DNA of 64,000 nucleotides from Lachnospiraceae bacterium (GTDB lineage: Bacteria > Bacillota > Clostridia > Lachnospirales > Lachnospiraceae): NCBI GenBank assembly GCA_014804485.1, contig JAAUZT010000010.1, forward strand, positions 35,964 through 99,963. The letters are read 5' to 3'. The notes below the pieces were generated by a model that had not been told where the DNA came from, ran no database searches, and saw nothing but the letters and a program-made list of their open reading frames with translations. Of the stretch, positions 18,025 through 26,919 are shown one piece after another (the first letter of the stretch is position 1; each line of letters opens with the position of its first letter). The position numbers and the translations under genes were made by a program.

Positions 18025-18798
18025 TTACCAGATTTTCCAAGGTGCTGCTCCGCCGCTCCATAAGTCCTCTAAATATGCTCTGTCGTGCACAGTATCCATA
18101 GGTGACCAGAATCCGGTGTGTCTGTATGCTGCCATCTGCCCATCCTGCGCCAGTTGCTCAAATGGCGATGACTCTAACATCTCGGATCCGTCACCGAGAT
18201 AATCAAAGATTTCCCTATTCAGCACCATAAACCCGGCATTTACCCAAGACTGGTCTTTTCTGGCCTTCTCTTTAAAGTTTTCGATGATACCGTCGTCACT
18301 GATCTTAATCGCTCCGAATCTTCCTGCAGGCTGTGTCGTTGTGATCGTTGCCGTTTTGCCGTGTTCTCTATGGAAAGCAAGCAACGCCGGAATATCCACA
18401 TCCGCCACACCATCCCCATAAGTCAGCATAAAACTCTCATCTTTTCCGATATAATCCCGTATCTGCAAAATACGGCCGGCGGTCAGAGTCTCCAGCCCGG
18501 TATTCGCCAATGTCACCCTCCACGGTTCGGCCGTAGAATTATGATATTCCCTTGATTTATCCAACAGGCTGAATGTAGCATCCGATTGGTACATGTAATA
18601 GTGGACAAAATAATCCTTGATCATATGCCCTTTATAGCCACAACAGATAATGAAATCATTGTATCCGTAAGTGGAATATATTTTCATGATATGCCAGAGA
18701 ATCGGTCTGTCCCCGATCTCTACCATCGGTTTCGGTTTTAAGACCGACTCTTCACTGATGCGGCTTCCTTTACCGCCGGCTAAGATGACTACTTTCAT
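18025..18798 (-). CDS. rfbF: Glucose-1-phosphate cytidylyltransferase
   Basis: Makes CDP-D-glucose from glucose-1-phosphate and CTP, the first step of the CDP-dideoxyhexose branch. The 257-residue GT-A nucleotidyltransferase has an intact signature loop (LAGGKGSRISEES), KPKPMVEIG, the RfbF-specific IICCGYKGHMIKDYF, and YGDGVADVD for metal binding. It is immediately followed by rfbH and rfbG in the expected pathway order. A diverged paralog lies 40 bp upstream. Family assignment is firm. Confidence 0.95.
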   Translation of the reverse strand: MKVVILAGGKGSRISEESVLKPKPMVEIGDRPILWHIMKIYSTYGYNDFIICCGYKGHMIKDYFVHYYMYQSDATFSLLDKSREYHNSTAEPWRVTLANTGLETLTAGRILQIRDYIGKDESFMLTYGDGVADVDIPALLAFHREHGKTATITTTQPAGRFGAIKISDDGIIENFKEKARKDQSWVNAGFMVLNREIFDYLGDGSEMLESSPFEQLAQDGQMAAYRHTGFWSPMDTVHDRAYLEDLWSGGAAPWKIW

Positions 18799-18838
18799 GT
18801 ATAGTTCTTCTTTCTTCTTTATATCTTCAATTAAATTG

Positions 18839-19609
18839 CTACTGAGTCTTAACCCACGGTGCTATTCCGGCATTCCAAAGGTTTTCCATATCTACCCGAT
18901 CCCGATATGTTTCAACGGGCGCCCAGAATCCGCCATGTTTATAAGTAACTAACTGTGACCGTTCGGTCAAACTATTAACCAACGCCTGTTCCAGGCTATA
19001 ATTACCGCCAATAAAATCAAAAACTTTTTTATGCAATACATACATTCCGGCATTTGCCCATGCCTGGCTTGTTTTAATGTCCTCTTCACTCCGCACTACT
19101 TGACCTTCGTTTCCTATCATAACTGCTTTATTTCTGCCTGTCGGCCGGGCTACTACCATTGTTGCCAGCTTATGCTGCTTATCATGCTCTTCTATCAACC
19201 GGTCAATCCGGATATCAAATAGGCAATCACCGTCTGTAACTATAAAATCATCCTCTTCAATATAATCCCGTATCTGCGCCACACGCTGTCCTGTCGCCGC
19301 ATACATTCCGGTATCTACAACCGTTACTTTCCAATTTTCTGTACGGCTCTTATGAACTTGTATCATATTCGTCTGCAGATCAACCGTTATATCGGACTGG
19401 TAAATATAATAATCCATAAAGTACTCTTTAATCATATTTACTTTATATCCGCCGCAAATAATGAATTCATTTAACCCATACGAGGCAAAATATTGCATAA
19501 TATGCCACAATAGCGGTTTGCCCCCTATCTCCGCCATTGGTTTCGGTATTCCTATTTGTTCATTACTTATTGTACTTCTTTGTCCTCCTGCAAGAATAAC
19601 TACCTTCAT
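18839..19609 (-). CDS. RfbF-like sugar nucleotidyltransferase with altered nucleotide loop
   Basis: A 256-residue paralog of the adjacent rfbF: it shares the WHIMQYFASYGLNEFIICGG block, the YYIYQSDIT segment and the W-A-P-V-E-T-Y-R-D-R end region. The nucleotide-binding signature differs: GGKGSR of RfbF is GGQRSTIS here, so the third Gly and the signature Arg are replaced, while PKPMAEIG and the DGDCLFDI metal region remain. It may use another sugar phosphate or nucleotide, or have lost activity. The ATG at 19609 overlaps the stop of the flippase gene by four bases (ATGA) and has AAGGGG upstream, implying translational coupling. Confidence 0.8.
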   Translation of the reverse strand: MKVVILAGGQRSTISNEQIGIPKPMAEIGGKPLLWHIMQYFASYGLNEFIICGGYKVNMIKEYFMDYYIYQSDITVDLQTNMIQVHKSRTENWKVTVVDTGMYAATGQRVAQIRDYIEEDDFIVTDGDCLFDIRIDRLIEEHDKQHKLATMVVARPTGRNKAVMIGNEGQVVRSEEDIKTSQAWANAGMYVLHKKVFDFIGGNYSLEQALVNSLTERSQLVTYKHGGFWAPVETYRDRVDMENLWNAGIAPWVKTQ

Positions 19610-20880
19610 GATTTTATCCCCTTCAAACAACGATTCAAAATTACACTATATACAATACACAAAAGCAGCATCAACATCATATAGGACAGCACTGCCCCCA
19701 ATGTTCCATACAACGAAACAATATGCTTTACCGTCACAAATGCAATGATCGAAATCACCCCATATGCTACCATCATTTTTTTCTGGTTTCGCATTATCGT
19801 TAGTACAACTCCAAGATAGCCTGATGCCGCCAATAATCCGCTTGCGACAAGTAATAGCATGAGTTCCGCCTTATACTGCCGTAAATCAGTTTTGTAAAGA
19901 AGAGACAATACCGGTATTCCCAAAATATATGCCCCTATCAGACATACCCCTGTCAATCCTGCTATAATCAGAATCTGTCTTTTAATTCGATGTAATAATT
20001 GGTCAAAATTCCCCTCGTTCCATTCAATCGACATATATACTAACGTGGGTTGATAAATAAATCCATTTAAAAGTCCAATGACAAAAACAGGCATTGCCAC
20101 AAAACCGTAACACGCCTGTACTTCATCTGTCATAACAGCGTCAATAGCATACTTGGGTGCATTATTAACATAAAAGGCAAAAAAAGTACTGCAAAAAAGC
20201 GGAAATACATTCCATAGGAGATCTCTCATTTGCGAAAAGGGCACCGTCCCAACCGAATGAAGCACTTTCCGGTCCTGCACCATACAATATATGTTATATG
20301 TTCTTCCGATTGTAAAACATAAGACGAGTATAGATACGCCAAGACATATCAATAATGTTATCATCAGATTTCTACTAATACAAAGTATAATCACAAAAGA
20401 AACCAAAATGCCCGTCCAACGGCTGCAAAACATCTTTGCTCCAACAGCCAGATATCCTAACCGCTGATAGTACCCCCAAACCACATCTTCTGCTGCTTCC
20501 ACGGCATATATCATGCATATGGCAAAAATTATTCCGATTTTATAAAAATTATAACCCAGAATCACATAGGCATATCCCAAATACGACATACTTGCTATAA
20601 TCATCAGCAAAAGCGTAATCAAACGACTTTTTACATAAACTGCAAAAGAATATCGCTGTTCAACATCTGTCACCTGATAATTCCTTACCCCGAATTTGCC
20701 TATTGTCATCATCAAGTTACCTATTGCAAATGCTATGGTCAACATGCCTGCATCTGATAAATTCGTTATTCTGGTAACAATCATCGACATGATTACAGCC
20801 TCAGCCGCATTAATCAATCCAGCTGTCGTATTCCAAATATAATCCTGTCTAGATCGTTTTGTCGCATTTTCCATGTCCAT
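19606..20880 (-). CDS. Wzx-type polysaccharide flippase
   Basis: A 424-residue integral membrane protein of the oligosaccharide/MVF superfamily, with about twelve hydrophobic segments. It would move lipid-linked repeat units across the membrane. The N-terminal TAGLINAAEAVIMSMIVTRI helix and the following TNLSDAGMLTIAFAIGN are typical of Wzx proteins; the DVVWGYYQRLG loop is also characteristic. It is followed by the RfbF-like gene with a 4-bp overlap. The start is uncertain: ATG at 20880 is chosen, but neither it, the ATG at 20874 nor an upstream TTG (20895) has a good ribosome site. A second possible exporter lies at 33182-34984. Confidence 0.85.
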   Translation of the reverse strand: MDMENATKRSRQDYIWNTTAGLINAAEAVIMSMIVTRITNLSDAGMLTIAFAIGNLMMTIGKFGVRNYQVTDVEQRYSFAVYVKSRLITLLLMIIASMSYLGYAYVILGYNFYKIGIIFAICMIYAVEAAEDVVWGYYQRLGYLAVGAKMFCSRWTGILVSFVIILCISRNLMITLLICLGVSILVLCFTIGRTYNIYCMVQDRKVLHSVGTVPFSQMRDLLWNVFPLFCSTFFAFYVNNAPKYAIDAVMTDEVQACYGFVAMPVFVIGLLNGFIYQPTLVYMSIEWNEGNFDQLLHRIKRQILIIAGLTGVCLIGAYILGIPVLSLLYKTDLRQYKAELMLLLVASGLLAASGYLGVVLTIMRNQKKMMVAYGVISIIAFVTVKHIVSLYGTLGAVLSYMMLMLLLCIVYSVILNRCLKGIKS

Positions 20881-20907
20881 ACCATTTTTCAACAAATTTA
20901 TATTTGA

Positions 20908-21879
20908 TCAATCATTATTATATTCAGCCGACGTGTTAATCTTCTCATCATCAATATTCAATTTCTCACTCAGAATTACATCCGGCTGTTTTGATACTTT
21001 ACGAAGAATAGCTCCTATATATTCACCCAGCACTCCCATAAAGAGCAATTGAACAGACCCCAAAAACAGCATTCCTATTAATATAGGGGCTATGCCCATT
21101 GGAAATCTATTCCATACAGTAAACTTCATAATTGTATAAACAACTCCCAGCATAAAACTAATAATCGACATACAAAAACCCGCTATTGTCATTAGTCGTA
21201 ACGGACCCGTAGAAGTATTCACCAAACTATTTAAAGCAAAAGTCAAATATCGCCATATGTTATAACTGGACTTTCCACTACGTCTTTTTTCCTGCTTATA
21301 CTGTATCAGCTTTACTTCATATCCCATATCCGCTATCGCATTCCTCATTACAATGTCGTCATCGATTTTCATAATTTCATTTATTATTTCTCTGTCATAC
21401 AAAGTAATTCCCGACATATGCGCATATTGAGGCACCTCTGAAAACTCATTAATAATCTTATAGTACAGATGGCGTAAAAAATATTTTAATTTTCCTTCTT
21501 CTGAGCCAATCTTTTGCCCTCCTACTACCTTATACCCCTGTTCCCAATACTTAATAAACTCCGGTATTAGTTCTGGTGGTTCTTGAAAATCACAGGCTAT
21601 GGAAATAACAGCATCTCCTGTACAATATCGAAAATGCGACTTCCGCCCACGTCCCCCTGTACCATAGTTTCTATTACGCATAAGAACCTTAATATGAGAA
21701 TCTGCCTCTGCCAGTTCGCGCAGCCGCTGTTTAGTCGCATCTGTGGAACAATTATCTCTAAAAATAATTTCATATTCATAATCTAAGGTCTTCATAATAT
21801 TACTTACAGCCTCTGCCATTGGCTTTACATTATTTTCCTCGTTATAGCAGGGTATATTAATACTAATTTTTTTTCTCAT
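20908..21879 (-). CDS. Membrane-anchored GT2 glycosyltransferase, GtrB/DPM-like
   Basis: A 323-residue protein with a GT-A domain (residues 1 to about 215; INIPCYNEENNVKPM, then CDFQEPPELIP with the acidic metal site) and two C-terminal transmembrane helices (about 228-255 and 264-290). This architecture is that of bactoprenol-phosphate glucosyltransferases such as GtrB, which make undecaprenyl-phosphate-linked sugars for extracytoplasmic GT-C enzymes. The polytopic protein at 13979-15481 could be such a partner, by inference only. Codons 2-4 contain an A8 run. It lies 28 bp before the flippase start in a visibly AT-rich stretch. Confidence 0.88.
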   Translation of the reverse strand: MRKKISINIPCYNEENNVKPMAEAVSNIMKTLDYEYEIIFRDNCSTDATKQRLRELAEADSHIKVLMRNRNYGTGGRGRKSHFRYCTGDAVISIACDFQEPPELIPEFIKYWEQGYKVVGGQKIGSEEGKLKYFLRHLYYKIINEFSEVPQYAHMSGITLYDREIINEIMKIDDDIVMRNAIADMGYEVKLIQYKQEKRRSGKSSYNIWRYLTFALNSLVNTSTGPLRLMTIAGFCMSIISFMLGVVYTIMKFTVWNRFPMGIAPILIGMLFLGSVQLLFMGVLGEYIGAILRKVSKQPDVILSEKLNIDDEKINTSAEYNND

Positions 21880-21942
21880 GCTCTTCTGTTCCTTTACTTT
21901 TATAAAATGACTTAACTATTCACACACTCTATGACAGTTTGC

Positions 21943-22869
21943 CTATTTAATATCCCCCAAATATGTCGCACAAAAAGCTGCATGACCAATATTGATTTTA
22001 TTATCCTGATTTCTTTCATGCAATCTTCCCATTTCATCTGCTATTACTCTAAGTTCATCAGCTAGCCATGAATTAAAATTATCATTTCTTTCCAGCATAA
22101 CCTTCACTTTTTTGGAAAATGTACCTTTTCCATGTAAAACATCTACATTTACCACATTATCACAATCAAAACTTGCCCCTATCTGTTTTTGAAAGGCATA
22201 AAACAAAAAGGTGCGAAACTGATTCGGACAAAATAATTCATACATTACTTGAAACTTCATCACGGGAATTGTCTGATAAAGCAAAAGCCATTTCATACAA
22301 CTATACCCCAAAAAAGCCATTAAAATATTGCGAGCACCTACAAAATTATTTGACAAATTATTAGTCAAATGCCCATAAACACGCGAATAATAGTAATCTA
22401 AAACCCCCAAAAAGGATAACTGTGACAACAAAGTGTCTATATTCTTTTTCAAATATCCGGAATCCCAAATATAATCCGAATATAGAATTTCAAAAATTAA
22501 CTGGCTCGTATAATCAGCTCTATGTTTGTTTGAAAAAGGAATACTCGCTTGACTATCACGCATAAAAATCGAAGGATATTTACATATAGTTTTATAATAT
22601 TGTTTGTTACTAAAATTAATATGATTTATCTCAATCATATTGACGTCAAAATTGGTCTCACAATCAGAGAATACATACTCCCTCAGATCAGTATTCCCTC
22701 GGTCAAAAATCAAATAAAAATCCAAGTCACTCATTGGTGTAGCTATTTCATAAACCATAGTACTATGCGCACCGCCAAACAAACATTGCACATTTAATTT
22801 TTTTTCAACTCTGGCAATAAACTCCTCATCAACGCATATACTATATTTTCTATTATCATAAATCAGCAT
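21943..22869 (-). CDS. Uncharacterised protein with nucleotidyltransferase-like N-terminus
   Basis: A 308-residue soluble protein. The region around residues 30-55 (LFGGAHSTMVYEIATPMSDL then DFYLIF) fits the polymerase-beta-type NTase pattern: a GG/GS turn followed by an S-D-x-D pair, with a possible third acid in NFDVNMIEI. The rest is helical with no motif I recognise. The start overlaps the stop of the upstream three-domain gene by 14 bp and lacks a clear ribosome site, so translation is probably coupled. It follows the ParB-like pair and precedes GtrB. It might transfer a nucleotidyl or phospho group to a glycan intermediate or to a partner protein. No function can be assigned. Confidence 0.65.
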   Translation of the reverse strand: MLIYDNRKYSICVDEEFIARVEKKLNVQCLFGGAHSTMVYEIATPMSDLDFYLIFDRGNTDLREYVFSDCETNFDVNMIEINHINFSNKQYYKTICKYPSIFMRDSQASIPFSNKHRADYTSQLIFEILYSDYIWDSGYLKKNIDTLLSQLSFLGVLDYYYSRVYGHLTNNLSNNFVGARNILMAFLGYSCMKWLLLYQTIPVMKFQVMYELFCPNQFRTFLFYAFQKQIGASFDCDNVVNVDVLHGKGTFSKKVKVMLERNDNFNSWLADELRVIADEMGRLHERNQDNKINIGHAAFCATYLGDIK

Positions 22870-24295
22870 TTTTCATTAGGTATACTCCCACCTGCTCCCC
22901 TCTATATATTCCTGAAAACATCCATTCACTGTTATCATGTTTACAACACAGTGATGTGACGATAATAGCAAGCTTTACTCTGTGAACATCTTCCCCCATA
23001 CCGCGTTGATGTATAATGGCAAAATCAAATACACTATCTTCTTTTTCCGCTTTACTCTGTGAATCAAGATTCATCAGCCGATCAATCAATATTGTATTTT
23101 CATCGTCCGCATCAACCAGATACGGAATACAACCACAACGTTTAAAATACCTGCAAAAGAATCCCGAATCATGCAAATCCAAATATACAGTCTTACCATT
23201 CAACGTATTTGTATATGCATCCTGATAAATAGACTCAGCTATTTTTTCAATAGAAACTTTTAGCAAGCGATAAAGAAACTGTTCATCATTACAGGTTATA
23301 TCATAAAAGAACGGATTTTCTATCGGCGCATTCAATTCATTGATGCAATTCTGTACAATATACTCCTGCAACCGAGCTACGGAATCCATATTGACCCACT
23401 TACAATAATCTTCTTTTCCCATTTTAACCGGCAAATAATTCTTTCCCTTTACCGCTAAAAAAACCGCTCTATGCTTTCCGCTACACAGATTAAAATATCC
23501 TTTCTCATTCCATTGTACATATGGCGCTTGCTCTACAAAGAAATCCGGTTTCACATCGTATAAATGATTCATCTTAACAAAGACTTCTCTTCTATTGTAT
23601 ATCACATTTTTTCGCCATGCTTCAGTAATACTAAACTGATCAATCTTATTCGCAGCCGATTCGCAATATCTCACATATAGATCTGTATTGCATTTTTCTA
23701 TTCCTAAGACACATTTTACAAATTTAATGTGAGGTATCAGAAAAAGAATCGGCATATCTGACTCGATACTTTTATTCATATTTCTTTTACCACAAAATAT
23801 AAGTGATATCGGTAACAGCACGGTTATATCGTTGTCATTTTCACAAAGTATAGCATTATTAGAAACCTTCGCACTACTTTTCCTATAAGATTGTGGAATT
23901 TTTATTTCTCCGCACTGATTTTCCATAACTAAATCATATGCACGATTAATTACACTCTCTTGCTCATCTCCATCTCCAATGACACAATTGTACGGTCGAA
24001 ATATCAATTTGCTAAATCCATGATCAATTAATTCATTTGCAATCCTTGTATGCTCAAATACATTTTTAACAGTCACAATAACAACAGCATCCTGTAATTT
24101 TCCGACCGTATCAAGTGTATATACCGGAAGTCCATACAAATTGTCAATTTCGTTACCTCTTTTATCTATAAAAGCAATCACATTGTAATTTGCTCTCGAT
24201 AGTTTTTCATAAATCAAACAGCCTATTGATGCCGCTCCATATAAAATAATCTGGGTGTGAACATCAATACTAAAAAAATCTTGTTCATTAATCAT
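22856..24295 (-). CDS. Three-domain protein: Rossmann-like, ParB-like, degenerate methyltransferase-like (copy 2)
   Basis: A 479-residue protein I cannot name. Residues about 12-105 form a Rossmann-like unit (IILYGAASIG...VIAFIDKRG...VVIVTVKN), the same module seen in four other proteins of this locus. The middle (about 245-300) has NLCSGKHRAVFLAVKGK, a G-x-H-R motif in a ParB/sulfiredoxin-like setting. Residues about 375-440 (VYLDLHDSGFFCRYFKRCG, then YLVDADDENT) resemble the first strands of an SAM methyltransferase whose glycine loop is lost. It is paralogous to the next gene upstream (24359-25846). Possible roles are nucleotide-dependent modification of a sugar or protein, or regulation of glycan assembly. 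No membrane segments. Confidence 0.6.
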   Translation of the reverse strand: MINEQDFFSIDVHTQIILYGAASIGCLIYEKLSRANYNVIAFIDKRGNEIDNLYGLPVYTLDTVGKLQDAVVIVTVKNVFEHTRIANELIDHGFSKLIFRPYNCVIGDGDEQESVINRAYDLVMENQCGEIKIPQSYRKSSAKVSNNAILCENDNDITVLLPISLIFCGKRNMNKSIESDMPILFLIPHIKFVKCVLGIEKCNTDLYVRYCESAANKIDQFSITEAWRKNVIYNRREVFVKMNHLYDVKPDFFVEQAPYVQWNEKGYFNLCSGKHRAVFLAVKGKNYLPVKMGKEDYCKWVNMDSVARLQEYIVQNCINELNAPIENPFFYDITCNDEQFLYRLLKVSIEKIAESIYQDAYTNTLNGKTVYLDLHDSGFFCRYFKRCGCIPYLVDADDENTILIDRLMNLDSQSKAEKEDSVFDFAIIHQRGMGEDVHRVKLAIIVTSLCCKHDNSEWMFSGIYRGEQVGVYLMKNADL

Positions 24296-24358
24296 TCATC
24301 TTCTCCTGCTTTTTGTAAAAATTGCATTCAAACTTACCATGAGATGCCACGGAACTTC

Positions 24359-25846
24359 TCACTTAATAAAAGCAATCACCTTATTTACCGCCTCACCATT
24401 ACAATACTGCATTATCAGTTCATGAGTCGAAAAATTTAACTTCTGCATCAATAATTCGACATCCTCTTCAATACTTTCTGTTTCCCAAAACAAAACCCGC
24501 TTCGTTTTTTGATCCAGAAACTGTAAATACCTGTCGCTTTTCTTATACTCTTTGGATTTTCCCATTACAAATGTCATGTCAAAAGCTTCATCTTGTAATT
24601 CTGCTAAATCCTGCGCATACTGTACTTCAACATCACGTATTCCAAGCAATATATTCAGCAATTTTGCAAATTGATATTCCTTCCATTCGGTTTCAACAGC
24701 TACTATTCTTCCTTTATCATTTTGTAGCTTCATTTTACTTATATAACGTGCAAAATAGGAATTGTAATCACTGATATCCAATATACTTAATTGCTCTATT
24801 ATATTCACCCCTATATAGCTTTGAATCGCTCCCAATACTGAGGGCTCAACGTCCTCCCTTTCACATGGAAAATCATGAAATGCCGGATGTTCAATCGGTG
24901 TCACTGTATGGGTAATTTCGTTTGTCCTCATAAAGTCAATAATATCATTAAGTGCTGTTGTCTTATATTTTTCAATAAATTCGTCAGTATCCATTTTTAC
25001 AGGAATAAATGCAAGGTTCTGCAGATACAGAAATATACATCTGTGCAATCCGTCTGTAATATTTAATCCACCTCTGTCATTCATCACCACTTTAGGGGCA
25101 GACGCAATGAAAAAATCCATTCCCCTATTTAATTCCCGCTTGTACATATGCCACAATTGATATCTGTCGAGTATTTTTTCCTTTATATACTCACCTTGTT
25201 TATCTAAATAATTTTGGGCAGACAAATACTCTCGTAAATTTCTCCCATCGATGCCCTTCTCATAATATTCAAAAAGTGCTTGATAATGCACCGCCGCTGC
25301 CAAACTCCGCCCATAATATTTTATATTTTCAGTAACCACCTGCTGTCTTGCATTGTTTACAAATATATTCTGCGTTTTCATCCAAAAAGTTGTTTCTGCA
25401 TTATTTTGGTCAATAATTCCGTTCTCAGCTCGAATAGAATATATCGGTAATAACTCGTCATAAAATGGGATAGGTTCATCAAATCTATAAGAATTGGCAA
25501 TCAAAAGATTATAGATCTTCCGCATATTGTTCATCTGGTTTATTTTTCCCCTAAAACTTGCAGGCAGGAAAATAACCCTGTTAATCCCAGCGGCAAAAAT
25601 ATGTTCCGCAATATTTTGATGTGCAATCGCATTCTGCAGGGAAATTATAACTGTAATATCCATCTCGGCCATATCCCCAATCTGATCTGCAGAATATATT
25701 TTTATTTCTGTTTTTCCTTGAACATATTTATCAATAAAAACAATATCATTAAATCCATTCTGCTCCAAATATTTCTTTATTCTAATTCCATTTGGAGTAT
25801 ATCCATATATTCCTATCGTTTTCCCTTTATCTAATCTATACGGCAT
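24359..25846 (-). CDS. Three-domain protein: Rossmann-like, ParB-like, degenerate methyltransferase-like (copy 1)
   Basis: A 495-residue paralog of the following gene with the same layout. The Rossmann-like part covers residues 9-95 (IGIYGYTPNG, DIVFIDKYV, VIISLQNA). The ParB-like motif NITDGLHRCIFLYLQNL is at 262-278, with G266-L-H-R269. A methyltransferase-like C-terminal part (about 353-455) reads LSILDISDYNSYFARY, then IVAVETEWKEYQFAKLLNIL and FDMTFVMGKS, which follow the order of SAM-fold motifs I, II and IV but lack the GxGxG loop. The two copies share the order FF-x-x-x-A-P ahead of G-x-H-R. It starts 12 bp after the hexapeptide acyltransferase gene. Function unknown; retention of two diverged copies argues for a selected role. 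Confidence 0.6.
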   Translation of the reverse strand: MPYRLDKGKTIGIYGYTPNGIRIKKYLEQNGFNDIVFIDKYVQGKTEIKIYSADQIGDMAEMDITVIISLQNAIAHQNIAEHIFAAGINRVIFLPASFRGKINQMNNMRKIYNLLIANSYRFDEPIPFYDELLPIYSIRAENGIIDQNNAETTFWMKTQNIFVNNARQQVVTENIKYYGRSLAAAVHYQALFEYYEKGIDGRNLREYLSAQNYLDKQGEYIKEKILDRYQLWHMYKRELNRGMDFFIASAPKVVMNDRGGLNITDGLHRCIFLYLQNLAFIPVKMDTDEFIEKYKTTALNDIIDFMRTNEITHTVTPIEHPAFHDFPCEREDVEPSVLGAIQSYIGVNIIEQLSILDISDYNSYFARYISKMKLQNDKGRIVAVETEWKEYQFAKLLNILLGIRDVEVQYAQDLAELQDEAFDMTFVMGKSKEYKKSDRYLQFLDQKTKRVLFWETESIEEDVELLMQKLNFSTHELIMQYCNGEAVNKVIAFIK

Positions 25847-25857
25847 TTTATGTTCCC

Positions 25858-26901
25858 CTACATATCTTCAAAAGAAATGTCAATTCTTCTGTCCCATGTA
25901 TGATTTTCTTTTATTACTCTTGCCGGATTTCCTGCGATAATGCAGTTCTTCTCTGTATGCAATTTCACTAAACTATTAGCTCCGACAATACACCCATCAC
26001 CAATATCTGCATTATGTAATACTGTTGCACCCTTTCCAATCCACACGTGATTACCTATTTTTACATACTCTTCATTTAATCGCGCTGTATTGATCTTCTG
26101 AACCAAGTCGAAAATGCTATGCCCGCCATAAGCTATTACGGACACATCATTAGATAACATACTATCATTTCCAATTTCGACATAAGCATTTTCCCCATTT
26201 AAACATAAGAAGCGCTCTCCTACCGTTACGCTGTCGCCAAGCTTTATGGTCGCACCCCTTGATGTTATTCTTGAGCCTTTAGCTATTACACTACTCTTTC
26301 CCATTTCCAAGACTCCTCCATTAATTGCCTCCAATTGCACCTCTTTACATATTTTAACATAATCGCCTATCACAACGCTCGCTTCATTCTCTACAATGAT
26401 ATGCGCAGATTTTTTTGCCTCCATCCCTTTTCCGATCCTCACTCTATTGTTATACCCAATCATTGTAATACTACAATTAATCTCCGCATCATCAAACTCA
26501 ATTGTATTGCCGTAAATATCCTTATATGCTCCGCCACATTTAGTAACTGTTATCTGCGGAATATCCTTGGATATATAAATATAATCAACATTTTCCTGCA
26601 TCTGAAAACGGTGCAGACAATCTGTTATCTCTTTTCTGACACCTACCACTGCTACTAAGACAAATATTGTATCATTTGCCATCATTTGTGGCTTAACAAC
26701 CGGAAATCCCTGATAAAATTGCTGTTCCTTATGCGCATCAATATAACATTTTACCCTAATATTTTCTTTTTCCAGTACTCGCTGTAGCTCTCCCCCACCG
26801 GCATAAGCCCCCCAAATAGCGACCTCTCTTCCACTGATAAGCTTCTTAAGCTGCGTAAAATCTACATTTTTCAACCACTGCCCGATTATTTTATAATCCA
26901 C
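25858..26901 (-). CDS. Rossmann-like module fused to left-handed beta-helix acyltransferase
   Basis: A 347-residue protein. Residues about 20-110 are the Rossmann-like module of this locus (EVAIWGAYAGGGELQRVL, VKCYIDAHKE, FVLVAVVGV). Residues about 125-330 are hexapeptide repeats ending with the xenobiotic/maltose acyltransferase signature (IGNHVWIGKGATVLHNADIG, then IIAGNPARVIKEN). It should O- or N-acylate a sugar with acetyl-CoA or a similar donor in the cytoplasm. The beta-helix C-terminus is intact, including the loop that normally carries the active-site His region. It lies between neuC and the ParB-like pair. The fused N-terminus may bind a nucleotide-sugar or another ligand; that is inference. 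Confidence 0.8.
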   Translation of the reverse strand: MDYKIIGQWLKNVDFTQLKKLISGREVAIWGAYAGGGELQRVLEKENIRVKCYIDAHKEQQFYQGFPVVKPQMMANDTIFVLVAVVGVRKEITDCLHRFQMQENVDYIYISKDIPQITVTKCGGAYKDIYGNTIEFDDAEINCSITMIGYNNRVRIGKGMEAKKSAHIIVENEASVVIGDYVKICKEVQLEAINGGVLEMGKSSVIAKGSRITSRGATIKLGDSVTVGERFLCLNGENAYVEIGNDSMLSNDVSVIAYGGHSIFDLVQKINTARLNEEYVKIGNHVWIGKGATVLHNADIGDGCIVGANSLVKLHTEKNCIIAGNPARVIKENHTWDRRIDISFEDM

Positions 26902-26919
26902 GTTAACATCCTCTTAGAA

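Noticed and set aside
21867-21874. A8 runs near the start of the GtrB-like gene, and similar runs at 22798-22805 and in the transferase at 57187
   Set aside because: Short A runs are common in AT-rich coding sequence and Lys codons; unlike the G9 tract they are not good evidence for phase variation.
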